A stretch of 38,761 bases of DNA from assembly GCA_964546955.1 (NCBI GenBank), contig CAZJLP010000049.1, forward strand, positions 1 through 38,761. The letters are read 5' to 3'. Each line of letters begins with the position of its first letter. Position 1 is the stretch's first letter. Positions 1 to 7,941 of this stretch are shown piece after piece. This DNA comes from CAZJLP01 sp964546955. Lineage in GTDB: Bacteria; Verrucomicrobiota; Verrucomicrobiia; Opitutales; Opitutaceae. The notes under the pieces are model-generated. The model was not told the origin of the DNA and did not search any database. It saw only the letters and a program-made list of their open reading frames with translations. A program made the position numbers and the translations under genes.

Positions 1-422
1 TGTTTGCGCATCCGAAGTGTCCCTGCACGAGAGCCAGCTTGGCAGAACTCGAAGTCGTAATGACCCGTCGCGCCCGGGAAGTAAAATCGACGATTTGCTT
101 TTTCTATCCGCCGGGTGCGTCAGTCACTCGGGAGGAAACAAGTTTGGTGCACGCGGCGCGGCAGATACCCGGACTCACCGTTATGATCGACTACGACGGC
201 GCGATTGCAGAGCGCTTTGGCGCGCTGACCTCGGGCCAAGCGATGTTGTTCGATCGGCAGCAGAAGCGTGTCTTTGCGGGCGGCATCACGGCAGCCCGTG
301 GCCACGAGGGAGACAACCAGGGACGAGCTCTTTTGCTGGCGCTGGCGAAAGGGGAAACTTGCTCGCCCGGACCGACACCCGTCTACGGCTGCGCGCTCCA
401 GGAAACTCTTCAATTGAAATAG
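1..422 (+). CDS. RedB-like thioredoxin-fold protein (5' end outside window)
   Basis: The reading frame is open from the first bases of the window, so the gene starts upstream. An ATG or TTG inside the visible part would cut off the motif that identifies it. The first visible residues include HPKCPCTRASL, a CPC motif at the start of a helix, as in thioredoxin-like proteins often annotated RedB. The rest reads as a thioredoxin fold: a hydrophobic strand (STICFFYPP), a second strand (LTVMIDYDG) and a late strand with glycines (RVFAGGITAARGHEGDN). No membrane segment is visible; one could lie in the missing N-terminus. The stop is 2 bp before the histidine kinase start, so the two are probably co-transcribed and translationally coupled. 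A role in thiol redox is inferred from the CPC motif. The family name is from memory of similar proteins. Confidence 0.7.
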   Translation, partial: FAHPKCPCTRASLAELEVVMTRRAREVKSTICFFYPPGASVTREETSLVHAARQIPGLTVMIDYDGAIAERFGALTSGQAMLFDRQQKRVFAGGITAARGHEGDNQGRALLLALAKGETCSPGPTPVYGCALQETLQLK

Positions 423-424
423 CC

Positions 425-2653
425 ATGGTCGCCTTGTCTCCCTCCGCTTCCCGTACGCTCAACGAAATCCCCAATGAAGCGACCGTGGACGAACGGTTTG
501 CTTCCGCGCTGGGACAATTGCGCAGCCGAACGGACCGAACGTTCGCAACGCTTCTGCTCACGCAATGGCTCGCGACCATTGGCTTGGCGGCGTTGATCTC
601 GCCCCTGAGCTGGCAGGGCCAAATCGCTTCCGTTCACCCTCACGTTTGGGCGGCCATTTTCCTCGGGGGAGCGATCTCCTTGTATCCCGCCTGGCTCGGG
701 TGGACCCGTTCCGGAAGGACAGCCACGCGGCATTTGATGGTCGGCGCGCAAATGCTGATGTCGGCGCTGCTGATCCATCTGACCGGCGGCCGCATCGAAA
801 CACACTTTCACGTCTTTGGCTCGCTGGCGTTTTTTGCGCTCTACCGCGATGCGCGGGTGTTCGCGACGGCCGTCGTGCTCGTCTATGTCGACCATCTCGC
901 CCGCGGTTGGTTTTGGCCGCAATCCGTCTACGGCGTCCTCTCCGCCACGGTATGGCGCTCGCTCGAGCACGCGGGTTGGGTGCTCTTTGAAGTTTCATTC
1001 CTGGTCATCACGGTGAAAGTCGGACTGAAGGACATGCGCGAGCTGGTGGCCCGCCAGATCGGGCTGGAAAAGATCAATCGCGACCAAGAGCAAGAGGTGC
1101 TCGATCGCACGCACAAGCTCGCCCGGAGCGAGGATCAGTTCCGCGCCTTTTTTCACGACTCGCCCATTGGACTCTATCGTCTCGCGCCCACGGGCGAGTT
1201 TCTCATGGCGAATCCGGCGCTACTGGCGATCCTCGGGTTCTCTTCGGTCGACGAATTGCGAGCCGACGGCGGCGCGGCGCTGCGCCAGATAATCGATTCC
1301 GCGCATGGGCGATTCATCGCGGAGCTCATGGCTTCGGATCACGTGCTTCGCCGCGACGCACTCTGGCGCCGGCGAGACGGCTCGTCCCTGCATATCCGCG
1401 AGAGCGGCCGGGCCTTCCGCAATGCGGCGGGCGAAATCGAACACGTGGACGGCACGATCGACGACATCACCGAGTACCGCCAGCTCGAGGAACGCTATCA
1501 GCAGACGCAGAAAGTCCAGGCCATCGGCCAGCTCGCCGGCGGCGTGGCACACGACTTTAACAATATCCTGACGGTGATCTCCGGCTACGCTCAAGTGCTC
1601 CTGCGCGATCCTCAGCTTCCGGAGTCGACTCGCCGCAGCATCACCCACATCCACGATGCCGGCAGCCGCGCCTCCAATCTTACCCGGCAGCTCCTCGCTT
1701 TCAGCCGGAAACAGCGCCTTCAGCCGCGTATCGTCTATTTGAATGCAATCACCGCCGAGATGGATTCCATGCTTCAGCGGCTCGTCGGTGAAAATATCCG
1801 TATCCGGACGATTGGAGTGTCAGGTCTGGCACCGGTCAAAGCCGATCCCGGGCAAATCCAGCAGGTCGTCATGAACCTCGTCGTCAACGCTCGCGATGCG
1901 ATGATGCCCAGCGGCGGTCAGCTCACGATTGAAACGGCCAACACGGTTCTCGGAGTCGATTACGCGCGTTTACACCCGGAGGTCACGCCCGGCAATTATG
2001 TGATGCTGGCGGTCAGCGATACAGGCGTCGGGATGCCGCCCGAAGTACAGGCTCGTTTGTTCGAGCCCTTCTTTACCACCAAAGCACCGGGGTATGGCAC
2101 CGGCCTGGGGCTCGCGACTTGCCACGGCATTATCAAACAAAGCGGCGGGCATATCGCCGCCTACAGCGAAGTCGGCCATGGCACCACCTTCAAGGTTTAC
2201 CTTCCGGCGGTCGCCCCCGAGACCAGGCCGGCGGCGGTCAAGTCATCTCCGGTCGAAGCGCGCGGGGCCGGCGAAACTATTCTGCTGGTGGAGGACGATA
2301 TCTCCGTGCGCGAGTTCGGCTGCGACATGCTGAAATCGCTCGGTTACGATGTGGTTTCCGCGGCCAATGGTTTGGAGGCGTTCGAACGCTTCAAGGCAAA
2401 CCCGCAGGTCGCTCTGGTCATCACGGACGTCATCATGCCCAGCATGGGCGGGCGCCAGCTCGTGAATCGCATCCGCCAACTCGCGCCGAAAATCCCGGTG
2501 CTCTTCACGTCCGGCTACACCTTCGACGCGCTCGGGGATACCGACAAACTCGAACCCGGCTGCGACTTCATCGCCAAGCCGTATGACCCGATCGAACTGG
2601 GTCAAAAAGTGCAGAGTTGCTTGCAGGGCTCCGTCACCGTCGCCATGCGGTAG
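425..2653 (+). CDS. membrane-bound hybrid histidine kinase with PAS and receiver domains
   Basis: The protein has 742 residues. Domains in order: several membrane helices at about residues 40-200, with a conserved-looking HFHVFGSLAF stretch (His127, His129); a short coiled linker; a PAS domain at about 235-355 (FFHDSPIGLYRL); a HisKA dimerisation helix with the phospho-acceptor His376 in VAHDFNN; an HATPase domain with N box (NLVVNARDAM), G1 box (DTGVGM) and G2 box (GTGLGL); and a C-terminal receiver domain with acidic pair EDD and phospho-acceptor Asp668 in VITDVIMP. It should autophosphorylate on His and pass the phosphate to its own receiver. No DNA-binding output is present, so a further partner is expected. 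The start was taken at ATG 425, just after the RedB stop; reading further upstream only translates the RedB gene out of frame. The signal sensed is unknown. Pairing with a thiol protein hints at redox (inference). Confidence 0.9.
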   Translation: MVALSPSASRTLNEIPNEATVDERFASALGQLRSRTDRTFATLLLTQWLATIGLAALISPLSWQGQIASVHPHVWAAIFLGGAISLYPAWLGWTRSGRTATRHLMVGAQMLMSALLIHLTGGRIETHFHVFGSLAFFALYRDARVFATAVVLVYVDHLARGWFWPQSVYGVLSATVWRSLEHAGWVLFEVSFLVITVKVGLKDMRELVARQIGLEKINRDQEQEVLDRTHKLARSEDQFRAFFHDSPIGLYRLAPTGEFLMANPALLAILGFSSVDELRADGGAALRQIIDSAHGRFIAELMASDHVLRRDALWRRRDGSSLHIRESGRAFRNAAGEIEHVDGTIDDITEYRQLEERYQQTQKVQAIGQLAGGVAHDFNNILTVISGYAQVLLRDPQLPESTRRSITHIHDAGSRASNLTRQLLAFSRKQRLQPRIVYLNAITAEMDSMLQRLVGENIRIRTIGVSGLAPVKADPGQIQQVVMNLVVNARDAMMPSGGQLTIETANTVLGVDYARLHPEVTPGNYVMLAVSDTGVGMPPEVQARLFEPFFTTKAPGYGTGLGLATCHGIIKQSGGHIAAYSEVGHGTTFKVYLPAVAPETRPAAVKSSPVEARGAGETILLVEDDISVREFGCDMLKSLGYDVVSAANGLEAFERFKANPQVALVITDVIMPSMGGRQLVNRIRQLAPKIPVLFTSGYTFDALGDTDKLEPGCDFIAKPYDPIELGQKVQSCLQGSVTVAMR

Positions 2654-3028
2654 GTGTTCACACCATCGGGATCTGACTAGAATCTCTATGAGGTCACGGG
2701 AGCAAGTGGCCGCACTCATCCCGCGCACCCCGCGGCCGCCAGCTACTTCTTTCGGCGGTAGTGCGCTGTCATAAACGTGTGCCAATTGCCATCGTCGCCC
2801 TCCGACCATCGATCGTCGAGGCTCGGGTCCGGATCGAGACCGCGAACACGCTGCGCTCGCACCAAAGCGGAAAATAGGATCAACCTTGTAGAGACGCCGA
2901 GTAAACTCGAGTGGCACGTGTCGGCAGAAAAACGGTCGCAATGTCCGGATCGCGCGACTTCGTTCGTTGAATCAGTGAACGCCCAATAAAACCCACTAGA
3001 CCCTCATCCCTCAAAGGAGAATCCTATC
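2654..3028. other. gene-free stretch of 375 bases
   Basis: Only short open frames without recognisable protein character occur here, and all look like chance frames in GC-rich DNA. A good ribosome binding site, AAAGGAG, lies at about 3015-3021 and belongs to the next gene. No clear terminator for the kinase gene was seen. Confidence 0.5.
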
Positions 3029-3478
3029 ATGTCCACCACCCACACCATTCGTCTCCACCGCGTCGTCCGTACGACGCCCGAAAAAGTCTATCGCGCGTTT
3101 CTTGACGCCGATGCCATGAGCAAGTGGCTGCCGCCCTATGGGTTCACCGGCAAGGTCCACCACGCCGATCCAAAAGTCGGCGGAACGTTTAGGATGTCAT
3201 TCACGAACTTTGGCGCGGGCAAGGGCCACTCCTTTGGCGGAACCTATCTCGAACTCGTGCCCCACGAGCGGCTGCGCTACACCGACAAGTTCGACGATCC
3301 GAACCTGCCCGGCGAAATGGTCGTGACCGTAGTCCTCAAGAAAGTCTCCTGCGGCACGGACGTTAACATCGTGCAAGAAGGCGTACCGGCGCTCATCCCG
3401 GCGGAGGCCTGCTACCTCGGCTGGCAGGAATCGCTGACGCAATTGGCGAACCTCGTCGAGCCTGAGATTCCGGCTTAA
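3029..3478 (+). CDS. SRPBCC (AHSA1-type) domain protein
   Basis: The protein has 149 residues and is a single START/Bet v 1-like domain of the AHSA1 family (activator of Hsp90 ATPase homologue 1-like). It shows the family's opening helix after a first strand (TTPEKVYRAFLDADAMSKWLPP), the GGTFRMSF strand, the GTYLELVPHERLRYTDKF strand pair and the long C-terminal helix (GWQESLTQLANLVEP). These proteins form a hydrophobic cavity and usually bind a small lipophilic ligand; bacterial members are often linked to ArsR regulators. Here no ArsR gene is adjacent, unlike the two other SRPBCC genes in this window. The start is supported by AAAGGAG about 8 bases upstream. The ligand cannot be inferred. 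The domain call is secure. Confidence 0.85.
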   Translation: MSTTHTIRLHRVVRTTPEKVYRAFLDADAMSKWLPPYGFTGKVHHADPKVGGTFRMSFTNFGAGKGHSFGGTYLELVPHERLRYTDKFDDPNLPGEMVVTVVLKKVSCGTDVNIVQEGVPALIPAEACYLGWQESLTQLANLVEPEIPA

Positions 3479-3585
3479 TCGGACACCGTCCGAGGAAGGA
3501 TTCCATGACAAAGTGAGCACGATTGCAGACGCGGACGTTACGCACACCAAGTATCGCGTGATGAACCCGTGAAGCGGTAGGTGGA

Positions 3586-4092
3586 CTAGGTCGTCCCAGA
3601 CGGCGGGTCCGATAAAGTCCACAGCGACTTCAGGTCCGGGTCTGCGCGTGCGGTTTTGTTCCACTCCTCGTCGAGCGTGCACGCCATCGCCAGCCGGCGC
3701 TTGGCTTCCTCGAGGTCGCCCAGCAGAGCGTAGTAGCATGCCAGGTTGTAGTGGATCACCGGATTTGCTTCCGCATGGAGAGGTTCGGCCTGGAGCAGAA
3801 CGTCGCGCGCTTCTTCGATTTGCTGCAGCTCCCGCAACGCATACGCCCAATGGACCCACGCGTTGGCGTCGCCCGGAGCCACGGCACAAACCGCCTTCGC
3901 GACACCAACGAGGATGTCCCATTGCTTTGCCGCCATATGTAGATCGATGCGAAAGCGAAGCACGTCCAGAGACAGCAGCTCCGCCCCGGCGATTTCTTCG
4001 ATCTCCTCGGCGGCCTCCTTGATCAGCCCCAGCTCCAGATAACCCTGGGCGTACTGGAGGTGACGGGCCGAACTGATCCGTCGCTCTTTCAC
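3586..4092 (-). CDS. tetratricopeptide-repeat protein
   Basis: The protein has 168 residues, with no signal peptide or membrane segment, so it is probably cytoplasmic. Helical pairs with the TPR pattern of small and large hydrophobic positions are visible: YAQGYLELGLIKEAAEEIEEI, then a pair around WVHWAYALRELQQIEEARDVL, then YNLACYYALLGDLEEAKRRLA. The last is the clearest TPR, with the tail following. TPRs form protein-binding superhelices. The start is GTG at 4092, chosen because AGGAG lies about 6 bases upstream on the minus strand and the next residues are strongly charged (KERR). It is convergent with the SRPBCC gene. Its partner is unknown. Confidence 0.8.
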   Translation of the reverse strand: MKERRISSARHLQYAQGYLELGLIKEAAEEIEEIAGAELLSLDVLRFRIDLHMAAKQWDILVGVAKAVCAVAPGDANAWVHWAYALRELQQIEEARDVLLQAEPLHAEANPVIHYNLACYYALLGDLEEAKRRLAMACTLDEEWNKTARADPDLKSLWTLSDPPSGTT

Positions 4093-4238
4093 CGGCTCTC
4101 CTGTGATAGCGCGGCGCCGGTCTTTGGGCGGACGGCTCGGTCACTAGCTTCAAGCGGTATCACGATACGGTCACACTTCTTCAAAGCGGTTGCCCTGTCA
4201 GCGAAAAACACGTCCACCCAACTACGCGAGAGGACCGG

Positions 4239-4559
4239 TTAGTTGGCCGTGACCGCTTCCCGCGCGAGATAGGCCCCAAGACCCTTGCAGTTGGGGCAAG
4301 CGCCATCCGAGTTCGCACTGAAGAGCGACGCACGCACGCGATTCGCCTGCGCAAAGAGCTTCCGAATCGGATCGAAGATTTCCGTGTAGGTAGCGGGATT
4401 CGAACGACGCGAACCGCGTAACGCTCCCTGATCGATACAAATCGTGTCGGGATAACGGTGAACAAAAGGTGCTCGCCCTTTCGGGGCCTTCGCGAGACCC
4501 ATGTGCCTGTAGACGGGGGTAGCCCAACCACCCCCAGATTGGGATTTGTGTGTGGTCAC
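4239..4559 (-). pseudogene. orphan fragment of a UvrA-like (UvrA2-type) ABC excinuclease gene
   Basis: About 70 codons, between roughly 4257 and 4465, read like the middle of the C-terminal half of a UvrA2-type protein. They carry the conserved run RGSRRSNPATYT, then a helix (FDPIRKLFAQANRV), then the first zinc-binding pair of cysteines in GACPNCKGLG. The homology stops shortly after that pair and the frame ends at 4239-4241. The Walker A motif expected a few dozen residues upstream is absent in all three minus frames, as are the signature and Walker B regions. A full UvrA is over 800 residues, so this cannot be functional. The frame upstream of about 4470 looks unrelated. It is most likely a relic of a duplicated or transferred uvrA-like gene. 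The identification rests on the SNPATYT and CPNC motifs. Confidence 0.75.
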
Positions 4560-4602
4560 GACGGGGACTTAGGCTTCGGGCGAAGCAATCTCCTTCTTTC
4601 TT

Positions 4603-5418
4603 ATGTATATTCTCCGCATCTTCGCCCTGAGCCTTGGGTCGGCGGTTGTGATGGGCACTTCCCTCATGGCGGCGACCGCGACCAAGCTTGCCGATTTTGG
4701 AGGGATCGAAGAACCGCTCGTCGTATATCGTCTGGCGACGACGTCCTTCAGTAACGACGAGCATGTAAATATAACGGATCAAAAAAACGGCAGGTTTCGC
4801 ATGGAGTTGAGGTACCGTCCCGGCGAATGGTGGGATGGAGATCGCGACACGAAGTCAAAGGACCGCGGACGGGCTGAAGTGAAAGTGCTAGGCCCGCGTC
4901 AACTGCCGGGGCAAACCTTTGACTACCGTTCCACCTGGCGCACGAACGCTACGTTCAAGCACGGCCGTCGTTTCTGCCACATTACTCAGGTCAAGGGATT
5001 CGGTGAGGGCGACAACGGGGCGCCGCTGGTGACCCAATCCATCGATTCGAATACGCGGGCCGCCATTTCGTATTGCTCCGGCACGAACAGGGGACTGACC
5101 GACATCCGAACCTATCCCTGGCGGCCCGACGAATGGAAAACGGTGATCATCCGACTGCGCATCAGTTCGACGGACGGAGCCGCCGACGGTCTCCTGCACG
5201 GGTCCATCGACGGCGACGCTTTCACCGGAGTTCAAGACACGCACATGTACCGCCCCGGAACCGGCCAATATCAACCCAAGTGGGGGCTGTACCGGGGCCA
5301 CAGCCGCGACATGCCGATCGGCGACGATTGGATCGAGCACGAGAATATCCAGGCCGTTCAGACGAGTTCAACCCCCGCACCGCAGCCGGTGCCAACAGCG
5401 AAACAGAGCAAAGAATAG
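4603..5418 (+). CDS. secreted polysaccharide-lyase-like protein (heparin lyase I type fold)
   Basis: The protein has 271 residues. It begins with a signal peptide (hydrophobic residues about 4-22, likely cut after MAATA). The mature part is strand-rich, with features of the concanavalin-like beta-jelly-roll lyases of the heparin lyase I/PL20 type: RMELRYRPGEWW early, KDRGRAEVKV, a central FCHITQVKG strand, and near the end QPKWGLYRGHSRDMPIGDDW, which resembles the conserved C-terminal region of that family. Such enzymes cut acidic polysaccharides by beta-elimination outside the cytoplasm. The C-terminal 20 residues are low-complexity (Pro, Thr, Gln). No ribosome binding site is obvious. It stands alone, divergent from the UvrA relic, with no sugar transport or sulfatase genes beside it. 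The fold call is fairly firm, but the substrate is not known. Confidence 0.65.
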   Translation: MYILRIFALSLGSAVVMGTSLMAATATKLADFGGIEEPLVVYRLATTSFSNDEHVNITDQKNGRFRMELRYRPGEWWDGDRDTKSKDRGRAEVKVLGPRQLPGQTFDYRSTWRTNATFKHGRRFCHITQVKGFGEGDNGAPLVTQSIDSNTRAAISYCSGTNRGLTDIRTYPWRPDEWKTVIIRLRISSTDGAADGLLHGSIDGDAFTGVQDTHMYRPGTGQYQPKWGLYRGHSRDMPIGDDWIEHENIQAVQTSSTPAPQPVPTAKQSKE

Positions 5419-5478
5419 ACGTAATTTAGGCTCCGTCTGGGCCTCTCATCGCGTCGCGGTACTCGCTCGATCCGTTCT

Positions 5479-5602
5479 ACAGAAGATAACGAAGGTAACG
5501 AAAAGACTCCTGTAGGACCGTATCTCCGTTCCAATTCGACGTGCTATCACTCTTGGACAGGAGGACCTCCTGCAGTTCTTCGTTACCTTCGTTGCCTTCT
5601 GT
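5479..5602. repeat. imperfect inverted-repeat element (family C, copy 1)
   Basis: Two arms of 24 bases, at 5479-5502 and 5579-5602, are reverse complements of each other except for 2 bases. The right-arm core is TTCGTTACCTTCGTT. Between them lies CTCTTGGACAG, which recurs at 8917-8927, and a small perfect hairpin, CAGGAGG-A-CCTCCTG. Related DNA occurs at about 8848-8935, 9970-10080, 14983-15056 and 16518-16551. There is no coding content. Confidence 0.65.
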
Positions 5603-5683
5603 TCAAGATCCGATTGCGAGGCAAAAAAGAGGTCCGGCCTAGGATTAGATCCCGAATCGCAAAAGAGGCTAAGGGTCGGCAGG

Positions 5684-5736
5684 CCACTCGCTCACGCTCG
5701 TAGCCCGCTGATCGACTCGCCGGCACTCGCCGCTAC
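5684..5736. repeat. dispersed intergenic repeat, motifs A and B (copy 1)
   Basis: Motif A (CCACTCGCTCACGCTCGTAG) is at about 5685-5704, and a variant of motif B (consensus GACTCGCTGGCGCTCGCC, followed by GCTAC) is at 5714-5736. Further A or B copies occur in five other gaps of this window. In this copy A precedes B with only about 9 bases between them, while at 16.3 and 18.3 kb B precedes A. Confidence 0.7.
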
Positions 5737-5780
5737 GGCACGACCCCAGAAAATAGCACAGATACTATTTAGTTATTGCT

Positions 5781-5802
5781 TAATTAAGTTTTATCTTAAT
5801 TA
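5781..5802. promoter_or_regulatory. candidate ArsR operator: AT-rich inverted repeat
   Basis: A perfect 8-base inverted repeat, TAATTAAG and CTTAATTA, is separated by 6 bases and ends 8 bases before the ArsR start codon at 5811. It lies in a strikingly AT-rich patch (about 5758-5805) within otherwise GC-rich DNA. ArsR-family dimers typically bind such repeats overlapping their own promoter. Auto-repression is therefore likely, though inferred. Confidence 0.6.
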
Positions 5803-5810
5803 TTGTCCGC

Positions 5811-6152
5811 ATGCAAAGCCTACTAGCCATTGCGGACCCGACGCGGCGGCGAATTGTTGAACTTTTGGCTCAACGCGATCGGACGGCGGGGGAACTGGTC
5901 AGGGAATTCGACATGACAGCCCCGGCCATTTCACAGCACTTGAATGTGCTGCGCGAGGCCGGGCTCGTGATCACCCGGGCGGAGGGACAGAGCCGCATAC
6001 AGTCCCTCAATCCAGCCGGCTTCGACGAACTCGACGGGTGGCTGGAAAAAACGCGCTCCATCTGGTCGCGGCGGCTCGACGCTCTGGAGCGCGAATTGCG
6101 CGCCGAGGACGCAGAGAACGAGCGGAAAGCGAAAAAGAACCCTTCATCATGA
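5811..6152 (+). CDS. ArsR-family winged-helix transcriptional regulator
   Basis: The protein has 113 residues with the classic ArsR layout: an opening ADPTRRRIVELL helix, the helix-turn-helix at about residues 28-55 (TAGELVREFDMTAPAISQHLNVLREAGLV), and the wing strand pair (ITRAEGQSRIQSLNP). A C-terminal helix with WLEKTRSIWSRRLDALE follows. This is the subgroup found with SRPBCC proteins. It has no cysteine metal-binding motif, so metal sensing is unlikely. The DNA target is probably the inverted repeat at 5781-5802. Its stop overlaps the next start codon in the ATGA arrangement, showing translational coupling to the SRPBCC gene. It is a paralogue of the regulator at 32567. The inducer is unknown. 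Confidence 0.92.
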   Translation: MQSLLAIADPTRRRIVELLAQRDRTAGELVREFDMTAPAISQHLNVLREAGLVITRAEGQSRIQSLNPAGFDELDGWLEKTRSIWSRRLDALERELRAEDAENERKAKKNPSS

Positions 6153-6706
6153 AAACCAACGACGAATACGGAAAGTTTACCGGATCGAGCGAAGTTCGCC
6201 TCGTGCGCACCCTGCCCGGTCCTATCGAGCGAGTTTGGCAATATCTGACCGAACCGGAAAAACGCGCCCGCTGGATCTGCGGCGGAATCCTCGAGCAGAA
6301 GGCGGGCGGCAAAGTTGAGTTTGCGATGGTTCACAAGAACCTCGCGCCCAACGAAACGCCTCCGCCGAAATACGCTCATGTGCAAGACCCCGGTGTCACC
6401 TTCGAGGGGCGCGTGCTCAAATGCGAACCGCCGCGGCTGCTGGTATTCACGTTTGGCAGCGACGATTCGGAAGTGACCTTCGAACTCACACCCGAGGGCA
6501 AGCAGGTTTTGCTCGTGCTCACCCACCGCACCCGCGGGGCGGAGGAGCAGGCCGACCTCAGCAACTACGCCTCGGGCTGGCACACGCACCTCACTCATCT
6601 GATCGCGCAGCTCGAAGGCGCGCCCCGTCCTCCGTTCTGGGCGACACACGCGAGGCTCGTGAGCCACTACGAAAAACTGCTCAGCGCCGAGAAGAGCAGC
6701 AAGTAG
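6149..6706 (+). CDS. SRPBCC (AHSA1-type) domain protein, coupled to ArsR
   Basis: The protein has 185 residues. After about 12 lead residues, the AHSA1 fold reads SSEVRLVRTLPGPIERVWQYL, EKRARWICGG, GGKVEFAMVH, FEGRVLKCEPPRLLVFTFG, SEVTFELTPEG and the C-terminal helix YASGWHTHLTHLIAQLEG. The start was set at ATG 6149, which overlaps the ArsR stop by 4 bases. A longer frame upstream only re-reads the ArsR gene. Proteins of this type carry a small-molecule pocket and are usually controlled by the neighbouring ArsR repressor. The tail after the domain (about 25 residues) contains FWATHARLVSHYEKLL, a further helix. Ligand and partner are unknown. It is the second member of the ArsR-SRPBCC-DUF899 cassette. 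Confidence 0.88.
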   Translation: MKTNDEYGKFTGSSEVRLVRTLPGPIERVWQYLTEPEKRARWICGGILEQKAGGKVEFAMVHKNLAPNETPPPKYAHVQDPGVTFEGRVLKCEPPRLLVFTFGSDDSEVTFELTPEGKQVLLVLTHRTRGAEEQADLSNYASGWHTHLTHLIAQLEGAPRPPFWATHARLVSHYEKLLSAEKSSK

Positions 6707-6880
6707 CACAGGGGATACCCTCGCCAAGCTGTCGTCTCCGACCGCGCGGGCCTGCGGGGACCGCGGCGCGACGAATCGCTGTTCGGACACATCACGCCAC
6801 CCGGCTCGGCCGCCGTTTGAACGCCAACCAATCCCTGTCCTGAATTCACCCACTTAAACGTTAAACCTATATCCACCGCT

Positions 6881-7630
6881 ATGAAACGAAACTCCTTTGA
6901 AAATCCTACCGTCGTCTCCAGAGAAACCTGGCTCGCCGAGCGCCGTGAACTGCTCCGTGAAGAAAAGAAACTGACGACGTTGCGCGAACAGCTGGCGGCC
7001 CGTCGACGCGAACTGCCCTGGGTGAAAGTGGACAAGACCTACGCCTTTGAAGGGTCGGATGGGCGCGTAACCTTGGCGGACTTGTTCGCAGGCCGCCGAC
7101 AGCTGGTGGTCTATCACTTCATGTTCGGGCCCGGATGGGAGGAAGGCTGCAAGAGTTGCTCCTATGTCTCGGATCATCTCGCCCCGACGGTGGTTCACCT
7201 GCAGGCGCGCGACGTCGCCTTTGCGGCGATTTCGCACGCCCCGCTCGCAGAGTTTGCACCGTTTAGAAAGCGCATGGGCTGGACGTTCAACTGGGTGTCG
7301 TCCTACGGCAGCGATTTCAACCGGGACTACCACGTTTCTTTCACCCCTGAAGAAATAGCGCGGGGAAAAGTGAACTACAACTATACCCTCATGGACTTCC
7401 CCGTGGAAGAGGCACCGGGACTGAGCGTCTTTGCCAAAGACTCCCAGGGAGGCGTGCACCACACGTATTCAATGTACAGCCGAGGGCTCGATCAATTGAT
7501 CGGCACGTACACCGTGCTCGATCTTGTGCCCAAGGGTCGCGACGAAGACGGGAATGCAACGATGAGTTGGGTGCGCTATCACGACAGTTACGGTCCAACC
7601 GCTCCTCGTCATGCCGTCGCTGCGCTCTGA
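6881..7630 (+). CDS. DUF899 family thioredoxin-like protein
   Basis: The protein has 249 residues and no signal peptide, so it is probably cytoplasmic. It opens with a charged helix (SRETWLAERRELLREEKKLT), then the DUF899 core: KTYAFEGSDG, LADLFAGRRQLVVYHFMFGP and the active-site-like CKSC motif with Cys90 and Cys93. It continues with FAAISHAPLAEFAPFRKRMGW, the SSYGSDFNRDYHVSF stretch, and a C-terminal FHTYS-like segment (HHTYSMYSRGLD). The DUF899 core has the peroxiredoxin/thioredoxin strand-helix order, and CxxC suggests a thiol-disulfide activity. No reaction is established that I know of. The closest relative here is the gene at 33987, with CxxC at identical residues. It follows the SRPBCC gene by 174 bases and its 3' end overlaps the next gene. 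Confidence 0.9.
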   Translation: MKRNSFENPTVVSRETWLAERRELLREEKKLTTLREQLAARRRELPWVKVDKTYAFEGSDGRVTLADLFAGRRQLVVYHFMFGPGWEEGCKSCSYVSDHLAPTVVHLQARDVAFAAISHAPLAEFAPFRKRMGWTFNWVSSYGSDFNRDYHVSFTPEEIARGKVNYNYTLMDFPVEEAPGLSVFAKDSQGGVHHTYSMYSRGLDQLIGTYTVLDLVPKGRDEDGNATMSWVRYHDSYGPTAPRHAVAAL

Positions 7631-7925
7631 TTTTTCCCGCCACGCGGCTCGGTGGTTGGTACCGGCGGCGCTACTCGCGCTCGCGCCCAAGTGCGTCTTG
7701 TGCGTGGCCGCCTACGCGGGTTTCGGCGCCGTGCTGGGACTCGGCAGCCCAGAGTTTTGCGGAGTTGACCCCGGTTCCGAGGCCGCATGGGTCTCGTCGC
7801 TCGCGTGGATTGGCTTCGCCAGCGGACTCGGCGCGCTAGGTGCTTTCGGCAGCTGCCGTCGCGGAGAGAGCAAGAGCAACAAAACTGGCTGCAGGCAACC
7901 GAGTGCGGGAGTGAACCACGCGTAA
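7611..7925 (+). CDS. small membrane protein with paired cysteines
   Basis: The protein has 104 residues. A hydrophobic segment at about residues 15-25 runs into APKCVLCVAAYAG, a Cys-x-x-Cys motif inside a predicted membrane helix. It is followed by a helix with FCG and a second hydrophobic segment at about 60-82. Small membrane proteins with PKCxLC at the start of a helix are common near redox and metal genes and resemble MerC-type proteins, but the match is only a motif. The ATG lies 20 bases inside the end of the DUF899 gene in another frame, suggesting coupled translation. The last 20 residues are polar and look unconstrained. It may take part in thiol or metal chemistry with the DUF899 protein (inference). 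Confidence 0.6.
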   Translation: MPSLRSDFSRHAARWLVPAALLALAPKCVLCVAAYAGFGAVLGLGSPEFCGVDPGSEAAWVSSLAWIGFASGLGALGAFGSCRRGESKSNKTGCRQPSAGVNHA

Positions 7926-7941
7926 TTGGGTCAAAACCACC

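Noticed and set aside
17..424. A long open frame joining the left edge to the histidine kinase
   Set aside because: This part is the out-of-frame reading of the RedB-like gene. Its translation has no protein character, and ATG 425 is a natural start.
2243..2941. 232-codon frame on the minus strand
   Set aside because: It lies mostly antisense to the receiver domain and continues into non-coding DNA. It has no recognisable motif.
3480..3492. Small hairpin CGGAC-ACC-GTCCG after the SRPBCC gene
   Set aside because: The stem is only 5 bases with no T run, too weak to call a terminator.
4396..4410. Sequence CGGGATTCGAAC, like the T arm of a tRNA on the minus strand
   Set aside because: No acceptor, D or anticodon arm could be drawn around it, and the same bases encode the conserved SNPATYT run of the UvrA-like fragment.
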